Source: Arthrobacter sunyaminii (GTDB lineage: Bacteria > Actinomycetota > Actinomycetes > Actinomycetales > Micrococcaceae). Taken from it: a DNA stretch of 64,000 bases. Positions within the stretch are counted from its first letter, which is position 1, and the number at the start of each line of letters is the position of its first letter. The stretch covers positions 2,914,001 to 2,978,000 of the forward strand of contig NZ_CP076456.1 in assembly GCF_018866305.1 (NCBI RefSeq). The letters run 5' to 3'. A program made the translations under genes and the position numbers. Below are positions 16,621 through 26,792 of this stretch, one piece after another. The notes under the pieces are model-generated. The model saw nothing but the letters and a program-made list of their open reading frames with translations, was not told the origin of the DNA and searched no databases.

Positions 16621-17032
16621 CGTGATGAGGCGCCGGTGAACTTCCGTCCGCAGTCCCGTCCTGGCCGGACGACACAGACAGGGCTTCGACACGGGCGGTG
16701 AGCTTGTCCAGGGCGGCTCGAAGGATGGCTGCCTCTTCGGCCAGCGCTCTCGTTTCGTCCTCGACCACCGAAATTTCCAGAGACAGGTGCAGGCACACAC
16801 CCAGGACCAGGAAGATCGCCAGGGTAAAGAGGAGGTTGGCCGGAATAGCGAACCCTGCCAGATCGGATGCCCAGCCCAGGAGTTGCGGGAACCCTGCCAG
16901 GACGATGATCAGCAGGCCGACAATGACCCACAGGACAGCGTATTTTTCTTTCAGCTTGCGCTGGCGCAGAAGCAGGACCACCCAGCAGACCACTGCCAGG
17001 GCAAGGAGGAACGGTAAGAGGGTGGTGGTCAT
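16589..17032 (-). CDS. DUF2304 membrane protein
   Basis: 147 residues. It has TM helices at about 3-22, 32-52 and 67-87, separated by LRQRKLKEKYAVLWVIVGL, the DUF2304 core, and ends in a coiled-coil-like acidic helix. DUF2304 proteins are almost always coded beside a DPM1-like GT2, as here (4-base overlap with 17029-17823), and are thought to help anchor or regulate it. No enzymatic residues are obvious. Confidence 0.88.
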   Translation of the reverse strand: MTTTLLPFLLALAVVCWVVLLLRQRKLKEKYAVLWVIVGLLIIVLAGFPQLLGWASDLAGFAIPANLLFTLAIFLVLGVCLHLSLEISVVEDETRALAEEAAILRAALDKLTARVEALSVSSGQDGTADGSSPAPHHGDGLQGPRHG

Positions 17033-17823
17033 TTCGCTGCGCTCCGGTCGGTTCCCACGCTGGTCTTCTTGCGTGACATGGCAATGAGCAGGGCGAAGCC
17101 GCTGCGTGCCAGGTAGATGGCCGCCTTGGCCGGGTTGTGGCTGGGCTGCCCGCCCTGGCGGGGCCGCATTTCCACCGGCACCTGGGTAACGGTCAGTCCG
17201 GACCGGACGGCAACAACCAATGAATCAATCGTGTCACCCAGGTACTCGGCCGGATAATGCTCACAGTACTGGTCGATGGCGCGCGCGTTGCCCGCGCGGA
17301 ATCCGGACGTGACGTCGGTGAGGCGGGTTTTGGCGATCTTGGAGATGGACCACCCGAGAAATGACATGGCCCACTTCCGCGGGCCGCGCACTTCGTAGCT
17401 GCCCTTGTCCGCAAACCGCGCGCCGATGGAAATGTCCGCGTGCTGCAGCCCGTCTACAACGTTGATCAGGTCCTTGGGATCATGCTGGCCGTCTGCATCG
17501 ACCTGGATGACCCGTTCATAACCGTGCCTCTTGGCATATTTGAAGCCGGCCCGCATGGCTCCGCCCACGCCGAGGTTGAACGGCAGCCGCAGCACGGTAG
17601 CACCGGCTGCTTCAGCGATATCGGCTGTGCCGTCCGCAGATCCGTCATCGACGACAAGGACGTCGGCGTTGGGGACGGCGCCAAGGACTTCCGTCACTGT
17701 GTTGCCGACGGACTCTGACTCGTTCCATGCCGGCATGATGACCAAAATACGGTCTTCAACGGCCGGAAGACTAAGCCTGTCCGTGGCTGTCTCGTGATTA
17801 TTCTGCCCGCTCAGTGGTTCCAA
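17029..17823 (-). CDS. Dolichol-phosphate-mannose-synthase-like glycosyltransferase (GT2)
   Basis: 264-residue GT2 with the DPM1-type signature: IMPAWNESESVGNTV, VVDDGSADGT and the VIQVDADGQHDP motif holding the metal-binding DAD. It likely transfers a nucleotide-activated hexose to polyprenyl phosphate, giving the lipid-linked donor for GT-C enzymes or GtrA-type transfer. No C-terminal TM segments are seen, so membrane placement may depend on the DUF2304 partner. The TTG start immediately follows an AGGAG sequence with no spacer, and a CTG 9 bases further could be the real start. Start confidence is therefore low. Confidence 0.9.
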   Translation of the reverse strand: MEPLSGQNNHETATDRLSLPAVEDRILVIMPAWNESESVGNTVTEVLGAVPNADVLVVDDGSADGTADIAEAAGATVLRLPFNLGVGGAMRAGFKYAKRHGYERVIQVDADGQHDPKDLINVVDGLQHADISIGARFADKGSYEVRGPRKWAMSFLGWSISKIAKTRLTDVTSGFRAGNARAIDQYCEHYPAEYLGDTIDSLVVAVRSGLTVTQVPVEMRPRQGGQPSHNPAKAAIYLARSGFALLIAMSRKKTSVGTDRSAAK

Positions 17824-17996
17824 CTCCTACATAGTGCTGAAAGCGTGATCAAACCCGCCGCATCCCAAAAGCTTGTGCGACGTCGCCTCATTATCTGTGG
17901 TGTCCCCTTATTAAGGTATCCCAGGTCTGTCCGGGCCGCTGCCATAGCGTGGGGAACCGGGGGGGCACCCTCTCTCCGGGCAGGCCCGAAGAGCAG

Positions 17997-18902
17997 TTAG
18001 CTGCCGAAGGCGTGCCGCAGCAGAATCGGAACCGCACGGGTGTTCCCCGAGCGCAGGGCTCCGGGAACCAAGACAAGAGCGTGCGCACGCGAGGTGAGGT
18101 GCAGCCGGGCGGCCCGCCGGGTGCGGGACCACCCCTTGTCTGCCGTCAGGCTGGCTGCCAGGGAGAAGAACCGGCGCTCCCCCTCGAACCGGCTGCCGTC
18201 CACCAGTTCCAGTGAAGACGCACTGGAACTATGTCGGCGATAACAAAATACGGGGTCCGGAAGCACCATCAGGTCTTCGCCGTCCATGACCAGGTCCAGA
18301 ATGAGGGCGAGGTCCTGAATCACGGAAAAATCGTCACGGAAATCATGGGTTTGGACGGCGTCCCGCCGGAAGGCCAGAGACGGCCAGTACAGCCAGTTTC
18401 CATGCATCAGGCCCGCCATCAGGCGGTCTCCGTGGAGCGTACGGACGGGCGGAGTCCGCGGCCGAAGCATCTTCTGCTTGACGCTGTCCGCCAGCGTGGC
18501 GGACTGTTTACCGTGCTCATCCACCACCTGGACCCCGGGCTGAATGATCCCGACCCGTGGAGCCGCCCGGTGAGCCGCCATCACCGTCTCGACGTAGCCG
18601 GGCAGCATGAAGTCGTCGCAGCCCATAATGACCAGCCGCGGCTCGGTGGCCATCTGCACGCACCGGCGGAAATTCTCGGTAATGCCGCAGTTTTCCGGAT
18701 TGCGGATGTACCGGATTCGCGGTTCCTCCGCCAGCCCGGCAAAGTACTCGTCAACGGCGCGGTCCGGGTAATCATCGTTGATGACGGTCAGGCGCCAATG
18801 GGGGCTTGTCTGGCTGCGCACACTCTCCACCGCGGTCCGCAAATAGCCAAGGTCTCCCCAGAACGGGATGTAAATGCCCAGCACTTCCGGCTCGGCGGTC
18901 AT
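17997..18902 (-). CDS. Glycosyltransferase family 2, paralogue of 14649-15533
   Basis: 301 residues; start EVLGIYIPFWGDLGYLRTAV and LVIMGCDDFMLPGYVE (CDD metal site). Layout and several blocks (DSVKQK, FSVIQDLALILDL, VFCYRRHSSSASS) parallel the plus-strand enzyme at 14649. It overlaps rmlCD by 4 bases, so it is probably the rhamnosyltransferase-type enzyme using dTDP-rhamnose; that is inference from linkage. Confidence 0.9.
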   Translation of the reverse strand: MTAEPEVLGIYIPFWGDLGYLRTAVESVRSQTSPHWRLTVINDDYPDRAVDEYFAGLAEEPRIRYIRNPENCGITENFRRCVQMATEPRLVIMGCDDFMLPGYVETVMAAHRAAPRVGIIQPGVQVVDEHGKQSATLADSVKQKMLRPRTPPVRTLHGDRLMAGLMHGNWLYWPSLAFRRDAVQTHDFRDDFSVIQDLALILDLVMDGEDLMVLPDPVFCYRRHSSSASSLELVDGSRFEGERRFFSLAASLTADKGWSRTRRAARLHLTSRAHALVLVPGALRSGNTRAVPILLRHAFGS

Positions 18903-20326
18903 GATTCTTCTCCCAAATCCCGGACATAGCTCTCCAGGCGCTTGGCCGCGGTCTCGGGCACAAACCCGGCGGCCTCAAGTTTGCCCAGGTCCAGGGTGGA
19001 GAGCAGCGGCCGCGGAGCCACGCCCTCCTTGCCCGCGAAGTACTCCGCCGTGGACACACCCGTCACGGACTCCGGTGCCGCCTCGCAGAGACGGAACACC
19101 TCCCGTGCAATCTCCGCCCAGGAAACAGCGGGCCCGGTGTTCGTGAGGTTGTACGTACCGTACGGGGCACCGGATTCCAGCAGATGCCGGATACCTGCGG
19201 CCAGGTCCTCGGTGAACGTGAGCCGGCCGATCTGGTCATCCACCACTGACGGTGTAATCCCCCGGGCGGCCAGGGAGGCCATGGTCTTCACAAAGTTGCT
19301 GCCGTCCCCGATCACCCAGGACGTGCGGACAATATAGTGCGCCGGCACGGCCCCCGCCACGGTGTCCCCGGCGGCCTTGGACTGCCCGTACACGCCCAGC
19401 GGCGAGAACGGTTCATCCTCGCGGTGCGGCTCAACAGTGCCGTCGAAAACATAGTCCGAGGAAACCTGCACCAGCGTGATCCGGTGTTCCACGGCAACCC
19501 GGGCCAGCCGGGCCACGGCTTCGGCGTTGATGGCCCAGGCCGCCGCCCTGCCCTCGGCTGTTTCAGCGGTGTCCACGGCCGTGTACGCGGCCGCGTTGAT
19601 CACCGCTGAGTAATTCTTCCAGTTCCGTGACGCGAAGGACGCGGGATCGGTGAGGTCAAAGTCGGTGCGGGCAGCGAACTCAACGTTCCCGGCGCCGTCG
19701 TACTCAGCGCGCAGGGCACGGCCCAGCTGTCCGTCCGCCCCGAGGACCAGGATCTTCTTCGGCGGCATCGGCACCACATCGGCCAGCCGCGGATGGGCCT
19801 TGTCCTTGTCCGAGAGCTCCGCCTGTTCCAGCGGGATCGGCCACTGGATGGCCGCGGTCTCGTCAGCGAGGTTCAGGAACGTGTACTGCCCCTGGGCACC
19901 GGCGCTCCAGTGGTCATTGACCAGGTACGTGTAGGCGGTGTTGTCCTCCAGGGTCTGGAAGGCGTTGCCCACCCCCCGCGGGATGAAGATGGCCGTATCC
20001 GGGCCCATCTCGGCGGTAAAGACCGTGCCGAAGGACGGGCCCTCGCGCAGGTCCACCCACGCGCCGAAGATTCGGCCTGTGGCCACGGAAATGTACTTGT
20101 CCCAGGGCTCGGCGTGGATGCCGCGGGTGGTGCCGGCCTTTTCGTTGAAGGAAATGTTGTTCTGCACCGGCCCGAAGTCTTCCAGCCCCAGCGCAAGCAT
20201 CTTTTCCCGCTGCCAGTTTTCCTTGAACCAGCCGCGGTTGTCGCCGTGGACCGGGAGGTCATACAGGACGACGCCGGGAATGGGCGTGGAGCGGGCAGCC
20301 AGCGGCTTGGAGAATTCTACGGTCAT
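18899..20326 (-). CDS. rmlCD: Fused dTDP-4-dehydrorhamnose 3,5-epimerase / 4-reductase (RmlC-RmlD)
   Basis: 475 residues. Residues 1-185 form a RmlC-type cupin with the catalytic His in TTRGIHAEPW (His71) and FIPRGVGNAFQ; residues 188-475 form a RmlD-type SDR with GADGQLG (196-202), AAYTAVDTAE and VQVSSDYVFDG. The protein would convert dTDP-4-keto-6-deoxyglucose into dTDP-L-rhamnose in one chain. The fusion is a known variant in Arthrobacter-type bacteria. The ATG at 20324-20326 was chosen because the frame upstream is a shadow of rmlB. The start lies 4 bases after rmlB's stop, and the end overlaps the next glycosyltransferase. Confidence 0.95.
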   Translation of the reverse strand: MTVEFSKPLAARSTPIPGVVLYDLPVHGDNRGWFKENWQREKMLALGLEDFGPVQNNISFNEKAGTTRGIHAEPWDKYISVATGRIFGAWVDLREGPSFGTVFTAEMGPDTAIFIPRGVGNAFQTLEDNTAYTYLVNDHWSAGAQGQYTFLNLADETAAIQWPIPLEQAELSDKDKAHPRLADVVPMPPKKILVLGADGQLGRALRAEYDGAGNVEFAARTDFDLTDPASFASRNWKNYSAVINAAAYTAVDTAETAEGRAAAWAINAEAVARLARVAVEHRITLVQVSSDYVFDGTVEPHREDEPFSPLGVYGQSKAAGDTVAGAVPAHYIVRTSWVIGDGSNFVKTMASLAARGITPSVVDDQIGRLTFTEDLAAGIRHLLESGAPYGTYNLTNTGPAVSWAEIAREVFRLCEAAPESVTGVSTAEYFAGKEGVAPRPLLSTLDLGKLEAAGFVPETAAKRLESYVRDLGEES

Positions 20327-20330
20327 GGCG

Positions 20331-21350
<1,020 letters not shown>

Positions 21351-21395
21351 TCAGGGCGCCGTTGTCCGAGTCTGTACAGGCCTGCAGTCCTTCGC

Positions 21396-22721
21396 TCAGG
21401 GGGCTGCAGTGCTGCGCTTTGTGCCGCCGGCGGCACCGGACGCGGGCGCTGAGCGAACGATGACCCACAGGTGCACCGCGATGCCGCAGAGCGGACCCGC
21501 GGCAAGGCTGATAATCGTCCGTGTCTCGATGTCCAGCGGCAGCCACAGCAGGGCAAAGGACACCACGCAGGCCGTAACCCAGCCCAGCGAGTAGGCACGG
21601 TGCCGGTTACTGGCGATGGTCAGCGCACCGGTCAGGGTGAGCAGCGCCAGGAATCCGGCGTCGAACGTCAGTGCAGCCAGCACCGCCGGGGACATGTCAT
21701 AGTGTTCGCCGAAGAAGGCCACCATGAGCCAGGGGCCAAGAAGCCACGCCGCCGCAGCACCCACCACGGCGACTCCAATCACCAAACCAAAAATGGGAGC
21801 CACTGCTTTCAGCCCCTCCGATCGCCGGGACATGAAATGGGTGATGGCGACGCCCTGGTAAGCCTGCAGCGGGATCATAAGCGGTGCCCGAGTCAGCGAC
21901 AGCGCCATCAGGAGGGCAGCAGATTCCAGATACACGGAATCCGTGGTGGTCAGGCGCAGCAGGACGGGAAACCCAACCACCAGTGATGCACTGGCCGCCG
22001 CGGCCATGCAGGCATGCCACACGGTGCGCAGGTAGGGCCGCAGGCTCGTATCGGACCGCTGCAGGAAGGCTCTGCGGCTTTGGGGTGAGAGGAGCATGAA
22101 CAGCAGCCAGGCAGCGGTGCCCGCGGCGGTTGCCCAGGCCAGTCCCGCTACCGTTGCCCCGATCAGCACCACCACAACCAGGACGGCGAGACGGACCGCT
22201 GACTCGGAGGCGATCATTCTCGAATAAGTCCCCCAGCGTCCCAGCCCGCCGAACTGACCCATCATGACAGCATGGCCGGCGTAAAACACCGCGGTCACAC
22301 AGACCACGGGGACGAGTGCGGTGGCGTAGGTGCCAAAGACCGGCGGTGCCCACAGAGGGGACGCTGCGGCGAGGACAAGGCCCGTCCCCAGGCCCACAGC
22401 CAGAGCAACCGGGCCCATGCGGGGCCGGCGCCGGCCGTCAGGCGTTTCTGCCGGCACGGAACCGGAAACCTCGAGATTGCGTGCGGTCTTGGCGGCACGG
22501 GTGGTCTCGACGGCGATGCCGCCCAGCACGCCGATAACAAGGAACACCACAGACCAAAAGGTCAGGAAGGCAGCGTTGTCCTGCTTGTCCAGCGTGCGGG
22601 CCGCCACCACGATCACGACGTAACCCACGGCGGCGGAGGCCAGCGAGGCAGCTCCCACGCCGGCGGCCGAAGCCTGGCCCATGCCCTTTTCAGGGGTTTG
22701 AGCCCCCGTAGTTTTACCCAA
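21396..22721 (-). CDS. Wzx-like polysaccharide flippase / MATE-type membrane protein
   Basis: 441 residues with about 12 hydrophobic segments. An N-terminal AASLASAAVGYVVIVVAART followed by FLTFWSVVFLVIGVLGGIAV fits MOP-superfamily lipid-glycan flippases that move undecaprenyl-linked repeat units outward. No polymerase of recognisable Wzy type is nearby, though the DUF6541 protein is a possible partner. The start is TTG with a weak ribosome site; an ATG 39 bases later is an alternative. It is upstream of rmlB on the same strand and divergent from rmlA over 258 bases. Confidence 0.8.
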   Translation of the reverse strand: MGKTTGAQTPEKGMGQASAAGVGAASLASAAVGYVVIVVAARTLDKQDNAAFLTFWSVVFLVIGVLGGIAVETTRAAKTARNLEVSGSVPAETPDGRRRPRMGPVALAVGLGTGLVLAAASPLWAPPVFGTYATALVPVVCVTAVFYAGHAVMMGQFGGLGRWGTYSRMIASESAVRLAVLVVVVLIGATVAGLAWATAAGTAAWLLFMLLSPQSRRAFLQRSDTSLRPYLRTVWHACMAAAASASLVVGFPVLLRLTTTDSVYLESAALLMALSLTRAPLMIPLQAYQGVAITHFMSRRSEGLKAVAPIFGLVIGVAVVGAAAAWLLGPWLMVAFFGEHYDMSPAVLAALTFDAGFLALLTLTGALTIASNRHRAYSLGWVTACVVSFALLWLPLDIETRTIISLAAGPLCGIAVHLWVIVRSAPASGAAGGTKRSTAAP

Positions 22722-22979
22722 CTTGAACCTGATTGCTTTTCACCTCGTGTCAGCCGCTCCTTCCGGCCCGCAGCGGGACGGAGAAGATTATGCGGAGGAT
22801 GCCGGGCAGAGATGCCGCCCCGGAGACAAAACTCCCACCGATCAACCCTACCGGAGCTTCACCCGGGGCACACTGCGTCCTGTGCGTGCTCTGCGCTCGG
22901 AACCTCTGTGCTCGAAACACCGCGGCCTGTCCGCGTCCTGTGATTTTGCCGGTGCCAAGGGCTGGGAGAAGATGATTCC

Positions 22980-23849
22980 ATGCGCGGAATAATACTGGCC
23001 GGCGGCACGGGATCCCGGCTGCACCCCATCACCCACGGCATCAGCAAGCAGCTTGTCCCTGTCTATGACAAGCCGATGATCTATTACCCGCTGTCCACTC
23101 TGATCCTGAGCGGCATCCGCGACATCCTCATCATCACCACCCCGTACGACGCCGATCAGTTTGAGCGCCTGCTCGGAGACGGCAGCCAGTTCGGCATAAA
23201 CATCACTTACGCCCAGCAGGCTTCCCCGGACGGGCTGGCCCAGGCCTTCATCCTGGGTGAAGAGCACATCGGCAGCGATTCCGTGGCTTTGGTGCTCGGT
23301 GACAACATCTTCTACGGACACGGCATGGGAACCCAGCTGCGCCGCTTCGAAAACGTGGACGGCGGCGCCATCTTCGGTTACTGGGTCCAGGACCCCAGCG
23401 CCTACGGCGTGGTGGAGTTCGACGCGGCCGGCAAGGCGCTGTCCCTGGAAGAGAAGCCCGCACATCCCAAGAGCAACTACGCCGTTCCCGGCCTGTACTT
23501 CTACGACAACGACGTCGTGGAGATCGCCAAATCGCTCAAGCCCTCCCCCCGCGGCGAACTGGAAATCACCGACGTCAACCGGGTTTATCTCGAACGCGGC
23601 AAGCTGAGCGTGGACATCCTTCCCCGCGGAACGGCATGGCTGGACACGGGAACCTTCGATTCCCTGAACGACGCCTCAAACTTCATCCGCACGGTGGAGA
23701 GCCGGCAGGGCCTGAAGATCGGTTCGCCCGAGGAAGTTGCCTGGCGGCTCGGATTCCTTTCGGACGATGAGCTGCGCAAGCGGGCGGAACCGCTGGTTAA
23801 GAGCGGCTACGGGGATTACCTGCTTAACCTGCTAACTCACGGGAAATAG
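22980..23849 (+). CDS. rmlA: Glucose-1-phosphate thymidylyltransferase
   Basis: 289 residues. The N-terminus [20 protein letters not shown] is the nucleotidyltransferase signature, followed by [30 protein letters not shown] and the catalytic region [20 protein letters not shown]. It joins glucose-1-phosphate and dTTP to give dTDP-glucose, entering the rhamnose pathway. It is separated from rmlB/rmlCD and reads the other way, with the flippase divergent, so the two halves share the 22722-22979 control region. Confidence 0.97.
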   Translation: MRGIILAGGTGSRLHPITHGISKQLVPVYDKPMIYYPLSTLILSGIRDILIITTPYDADQFERLLGDGSQFGINITYAQQASPDGLAQAFILGEEHIGSDSVALVLGDNIFYGHGMGTQLRRFENVDGGAIFGYWVQDPSAYGVVEFDAAGKALSLEEKPAHPKSNYAVPGLYFYDNDVVEIAKSLKPSPRGELEITDVNRVYLERGKLSVDILPRGTAWLDTGTFDSLNDASNFIRTVESRQGLKIGSPEEVAWRLGFLSDDELRKRAEPLVKSGYGDYLLNLLTHGK

Positions 23850-23953
23850 GGCTTTGCTCACAACCGTTCAGTAGTGAGCTTGGCTCCGGGAGCAACCGGC
23901 TAAACTGGCCCTTGGCCTTTTCAGGCCGGATTTTATGCACTCAAGGAGGCCAC

Positions 23954-25957
23954 TTGTCCTGGATACCCGCACTACCTGCCCTGCTGACAACGGCGGGGCT
24001 GGTGCTCATACCGGGGCTGGTCGTTGCGTTCTGCCTCCGCTTTAAGGGCTTTTCGGTCCTCGCCCTGGCGCCGGCCTTTTCAGCCGCGATCGTTGGTGCT
24101 TTCGGCGTCCTCGCCGGGATCCTGAACATCAGCTGGAGCATCTGGGTCTATCTCGCGGGAACGGCCATCACCGCCGTTGCTGCCTACCTGCTCACCATGA
24201 ACAAAGGGCGGCAGGCGCCGGACACCGCGATTGCGGACGATGTTTCGCCCCAGGCTGAGCCCGGCAGTCCCTGGCGCGGTGTCTGGCTGCCGATTGCAGC
24301 TGCCGGGCTAGCTGCGGCCATGGTGGCCCGACGCCTGCAGCAGCTCATTGGCCAGCCGGATAACTTTGCCCAGAACTTCGACAATGTTTTCCACCTCAAT
24401 GCCATCCGGTACGTGCTGGAAACCGGCAACGCCTCCTCGCTCACTCTTGGCCAGCTTCAGGGGGAAGGCTCCCTGGGCGTGTATCCGGCAACCTGGCATG
24501 CCTTTGCCGCCCTGACCGTCCAGCTCACCGGTGCGTCGGTGCCTTTGGCTGAAAACTCCATCAACATCGTCGCCGCCAGTATCATCTGGACGTTGTCCTG
24601 CATTTTCCTGGCCCGGACGCTCTTCGGGCGCAGCCCGGTTGTCACTCTGGCCGCCGCTGTCCTCTCAGCAGTCCAGATTGCTTTCCCCTTCATGCTTCTG
24701 GTGTGGGGACCGTTGTTCCCCAACACCCTGGCGCTGAGTATGATCCCCCTGCTCATCGGCATCGTGGTCATGCTGACCCGCGGAGCCCGGCTGGACAGTG
24801 ACCAGTCGCTCCGCCGGTCCTGGTGGTTCGCGCTCCTGCTGGGTCTCGCCGGCATGTCCACGGCGCACATGAGCTCCGTGAATGCTCTTCTCGTGTTCGT
24901 CCTCCCGTTGCTCCTCGCTGTGTGGTGGCAGGAACTGCGCAAACTGATCAGTACGGGCGCCAACGCCCGAAAGCTGACAACGTTCTCGGTGCTGTCCGTA
25001 GCCGGTGCAGCAGTGGCGCTGGCCCTGTGGGTTTTCCTGCGGCCTGCCTTCTACGATTCCTGGGGAACTTCCCAAACCATGGGCGGAGCAATTGGCGAGG
25101 CCCTGACCAACGGCCCCATGGGCACACCGGTCAACTGGCTGGTTACCATCCTGGCCTTTGTCGGCATTGTCCATCTGTTCCGTATCCGCCAGCACCGCTG
25201 GCTGGTGGTCAGCTATGCCATTTCCGTGACCCTGTACGTGGTCGATGCTGCAGTGGAGCGCGGTTTCCTGCGCAACTTCCTGACCGGAAACTGGTACCAG
25301 GACACCTACCGGCTGGCCGGGTTCCTCCCGATCTTCGCAACAGTGCTGGGAGCCGCAGGTGCATGGGCCATCGCGCAGTACCTGATGAAGGCTGTCGGGG
25401 AGCGCAACGCCCGGCTGCGCCGCCCGGTCCCGGCACGGAACCTCAGGGCGCTGGGCGCCGGCACTCTTGCCGCGGCCACGGCCGGTGTTGCGCTCCTTGG
25501 CTACTTTGGCCCGGTCCAGCAGTACATCCAGGAAAAGATGTCTCTGTACTACTTCAATGAGGCATCGCCTTTGGTCACTCCCGAAGAGCTTGAGCTTATT
25601 GAGCAGCTGGATGAGTACGTTCCTGATGGCACCGTACTGGCCGTCAATCCCTGGAACGGCAGCTCCATGGCCTATGCCCTCGGCGGCGAGGAAGTCCTCA
25701 CGCCGCATCTGTTTGCTAATCCGGACCCCGAACGCAGACTCATTTCGTATGACCTCGACAGCTTCTCGCCGGAGGTCTGCACCGCCGTGGAGGATGAAAA
25801 TGTTGGCTATGTCCTGGACTTCGGCAGCCAGGTCCTGGCCGACCTCGCCGGAGACGAGTACATCGGTGTGACCGATGTGGCCGGTGAACCGGGCTTCGAA
25901 CTCGTTGCCTCCACGGGCGAGAACGCAAACCTCTACCGTATTACGGGCTGCGACTGA
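23954..25957 (+). CDS. DUF6541-type large membrane protein, possible GT-C or polymerase
   Basis: 667 residues from a TTG at 23954 that follows an AAGGAGG site; 12-14 hydrophobic segments cover about residues 5-500, and a soluble extracytoplasmic domain makes up the last 150 residues. This resembles DUF6541 proteins found in actinobacterial envelope glycan loci. The loop with PDNFAQNFDNVFHLNAIRYV may hold an acidic donor-site motif of GT-C type. It is 104 bases after rmlA and followed by a very strong terminator. Function is not proven; a role in transfer or polymerisation of rhamnose-containing units is inference. Confidence 0.78.
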   Translation: MSWIPALPALLTTAGLVLIPGLVVAFCLRFKGFSVLALAPAFSAAIVGAFGVLAGILNISWSIWVYLAGTAITAVAAYLLTMNKGRQAPDTAIADDVSPQAEPGSPWRGVWLPIAAAGLAAAMVARRLQQLIGQPDNFAQNFDNVFHLNAIRYVLETGNASSLTLGQLQGEGSLGVYPATWHAFAALTVQLTGASVPLAENSINIVAASIIWTLSCIFLARTLFGRSPVVTLAAAVLSAVQIAFPFMLLVWGPLFPNTLALSMIPLLIGIVVMLTRGARLDSDQSLRRSWWFALLLGLAGMSTAHMSSVNALLVFVLPLLLAVWWQELRKLISTGANARKLTTFSVLSVAGAAVALALWVFLRPAFYDSWGTSQTMGGAIGEALTNGPMGTPVNWLVTILAFVGIVHLFRIRQHRWLVVSYAISVTLYVVDAAVERGFLRNFLTGNWYQDTYRLAGFLPIFATVLGAAGAWAIAQYLMKAVGERNARLRRPVPARNLRALGAGTLAAATAGVALLGYFGPVQQYIQEKMSLYYFNEASPLVTPEELELIEQLDEYVPDGTVLAVNPWNGSSMAYALGGEEVLTPHLFANPDPERRLISYDLDSFSPEVCTAVEDENVGYVLDFGSQVLADLAGDEYIGVTDVAGEPGFELVASTGENANLYRITGCD

Positions 25958-25979
25958 CAGGTCCCGCTGCGGAAAGCGG

Positions 25980-26023
25980 GCATAAGAAAGGGCGGGCCCC
26001 GCGGGGCCCGCCCTTTCTTATGC
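25980..26023. terminator. Strong bidirectional terminator
   Basis: Perfect 21-bp inverted repeat (25980-26000 with 26003-26023, 2-base centre) between the convergent genes DUF6541 and the ABC ATPase. The outer parts are AT-rich (AAGAAAG on one side, CTTTCTT on the other), so U-rich ends form in both directions. Confidence 0.9.
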
Positions 26024-26057
26024 CGTCATGGCCGGGTGTGCGCTGTTCGGCGGCCTG

Positions 26058-26789
26058 CTAGCCCTGGCCGCGCAGGCGGGCGACAACGTCGATCACCGGC
26101 CCGTCCATGACCACCTGGCCGTGTTCAAGCAGTACGCCGCGTTCACAGATCTTGGACACCAGGTCCAGGTCGTGGCTCACGACAACAAGGGTCTTGCCCT
26201 CATCAGCCAGCTCACGGATCTTGGCGATGCACTTCTTTTGGAACGGTTCGTCTCCCACGGCGAGGATTTCATCGACGAGGAAAACCTCGGGGTTGGTATG
26301 CACCGCCACCGAGAAGGCCAGCCGGAGATACATTCCCGAGGAGTAGAACTTCACCTCGGTATCAATGAACTGGCCAATCTCCGAGAACTCAACAATCGAG
26401 TCGAACTTCTCATCGATCTCCTGCTCGGTCATCCCCAGGATGGCGCCGTTCAGGTAGACATTGTCCCGGCCGCTGAGGTCGTGGTGGAAACCTGCTCCCA
26501 CCTCAATGAGCCCGGCCACCCGTCCCCTGGTCCCCACGGATCCGCTGTCGGGGCGCATGACGCCGGAGATGTGCTTGAGCAGGGTGGACTTGCCGGACCC
26601 GTTCAGGCCCAGCAGTGCCACCGTCTCGCCCTGCTCAATATTGAGCGAGACACCCTTGAGCGCGTGGAACTTCTCGGACAGGTCGCCTTTTCGTCCTTTG
26701 ACCAGCCAGACGAACGCTTCTTTCATGGAGCGGGTGTGCCGCAGGACGAACTGCTTGTTGATATTGCGTACTTCAATGGCATTTACCAC
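26058..26789 (-). CDS. ABC exporter ATPase, Wzt/TagH/RfbE-type
   Basis: 243-residue ATPase with Walker A GLNGSGKST, the modified signature YSSGMYLRLAFS typical of polysaccharide exporters, Walker B VFLVDEILAVGD and H-loop VVVSHDLD. The chain ends just after the core domain, so it lacks the C-terminal carbohydrate-binding domain of O9a-type Wzt and resembles TagH, RfbE and Rv3781. It partners the permease coded 3 bases upstream. Substrate is probably the galactofuranose polymer made by the adjacent GlfT2-like enzyme. Confidence 0.93.
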   Translation of the reverse strand: MVNAIEVRNINKQFVLRHTRSMKEAFVWLVKGRKGDLSEKFHALKGVSLNIEQGETVALLGLNGSGKSTLLKHISGVMRPDSGSVGTRGRVAGLIEVGAGFHHDLSGRDNVYLNGAILGMTEQEIDEKFDSIVEFSEIGQFIDTEVKFYSSGMYLRLAFSVAVHTNPEVFLVDEILAVGDEPFQKKCIAKIRELADEGKTLVVVSHDLDLVSKICERGVLLEHGQVVMDGPVIDVVARLRGQG

Positions 26790-26792
26790 GGT

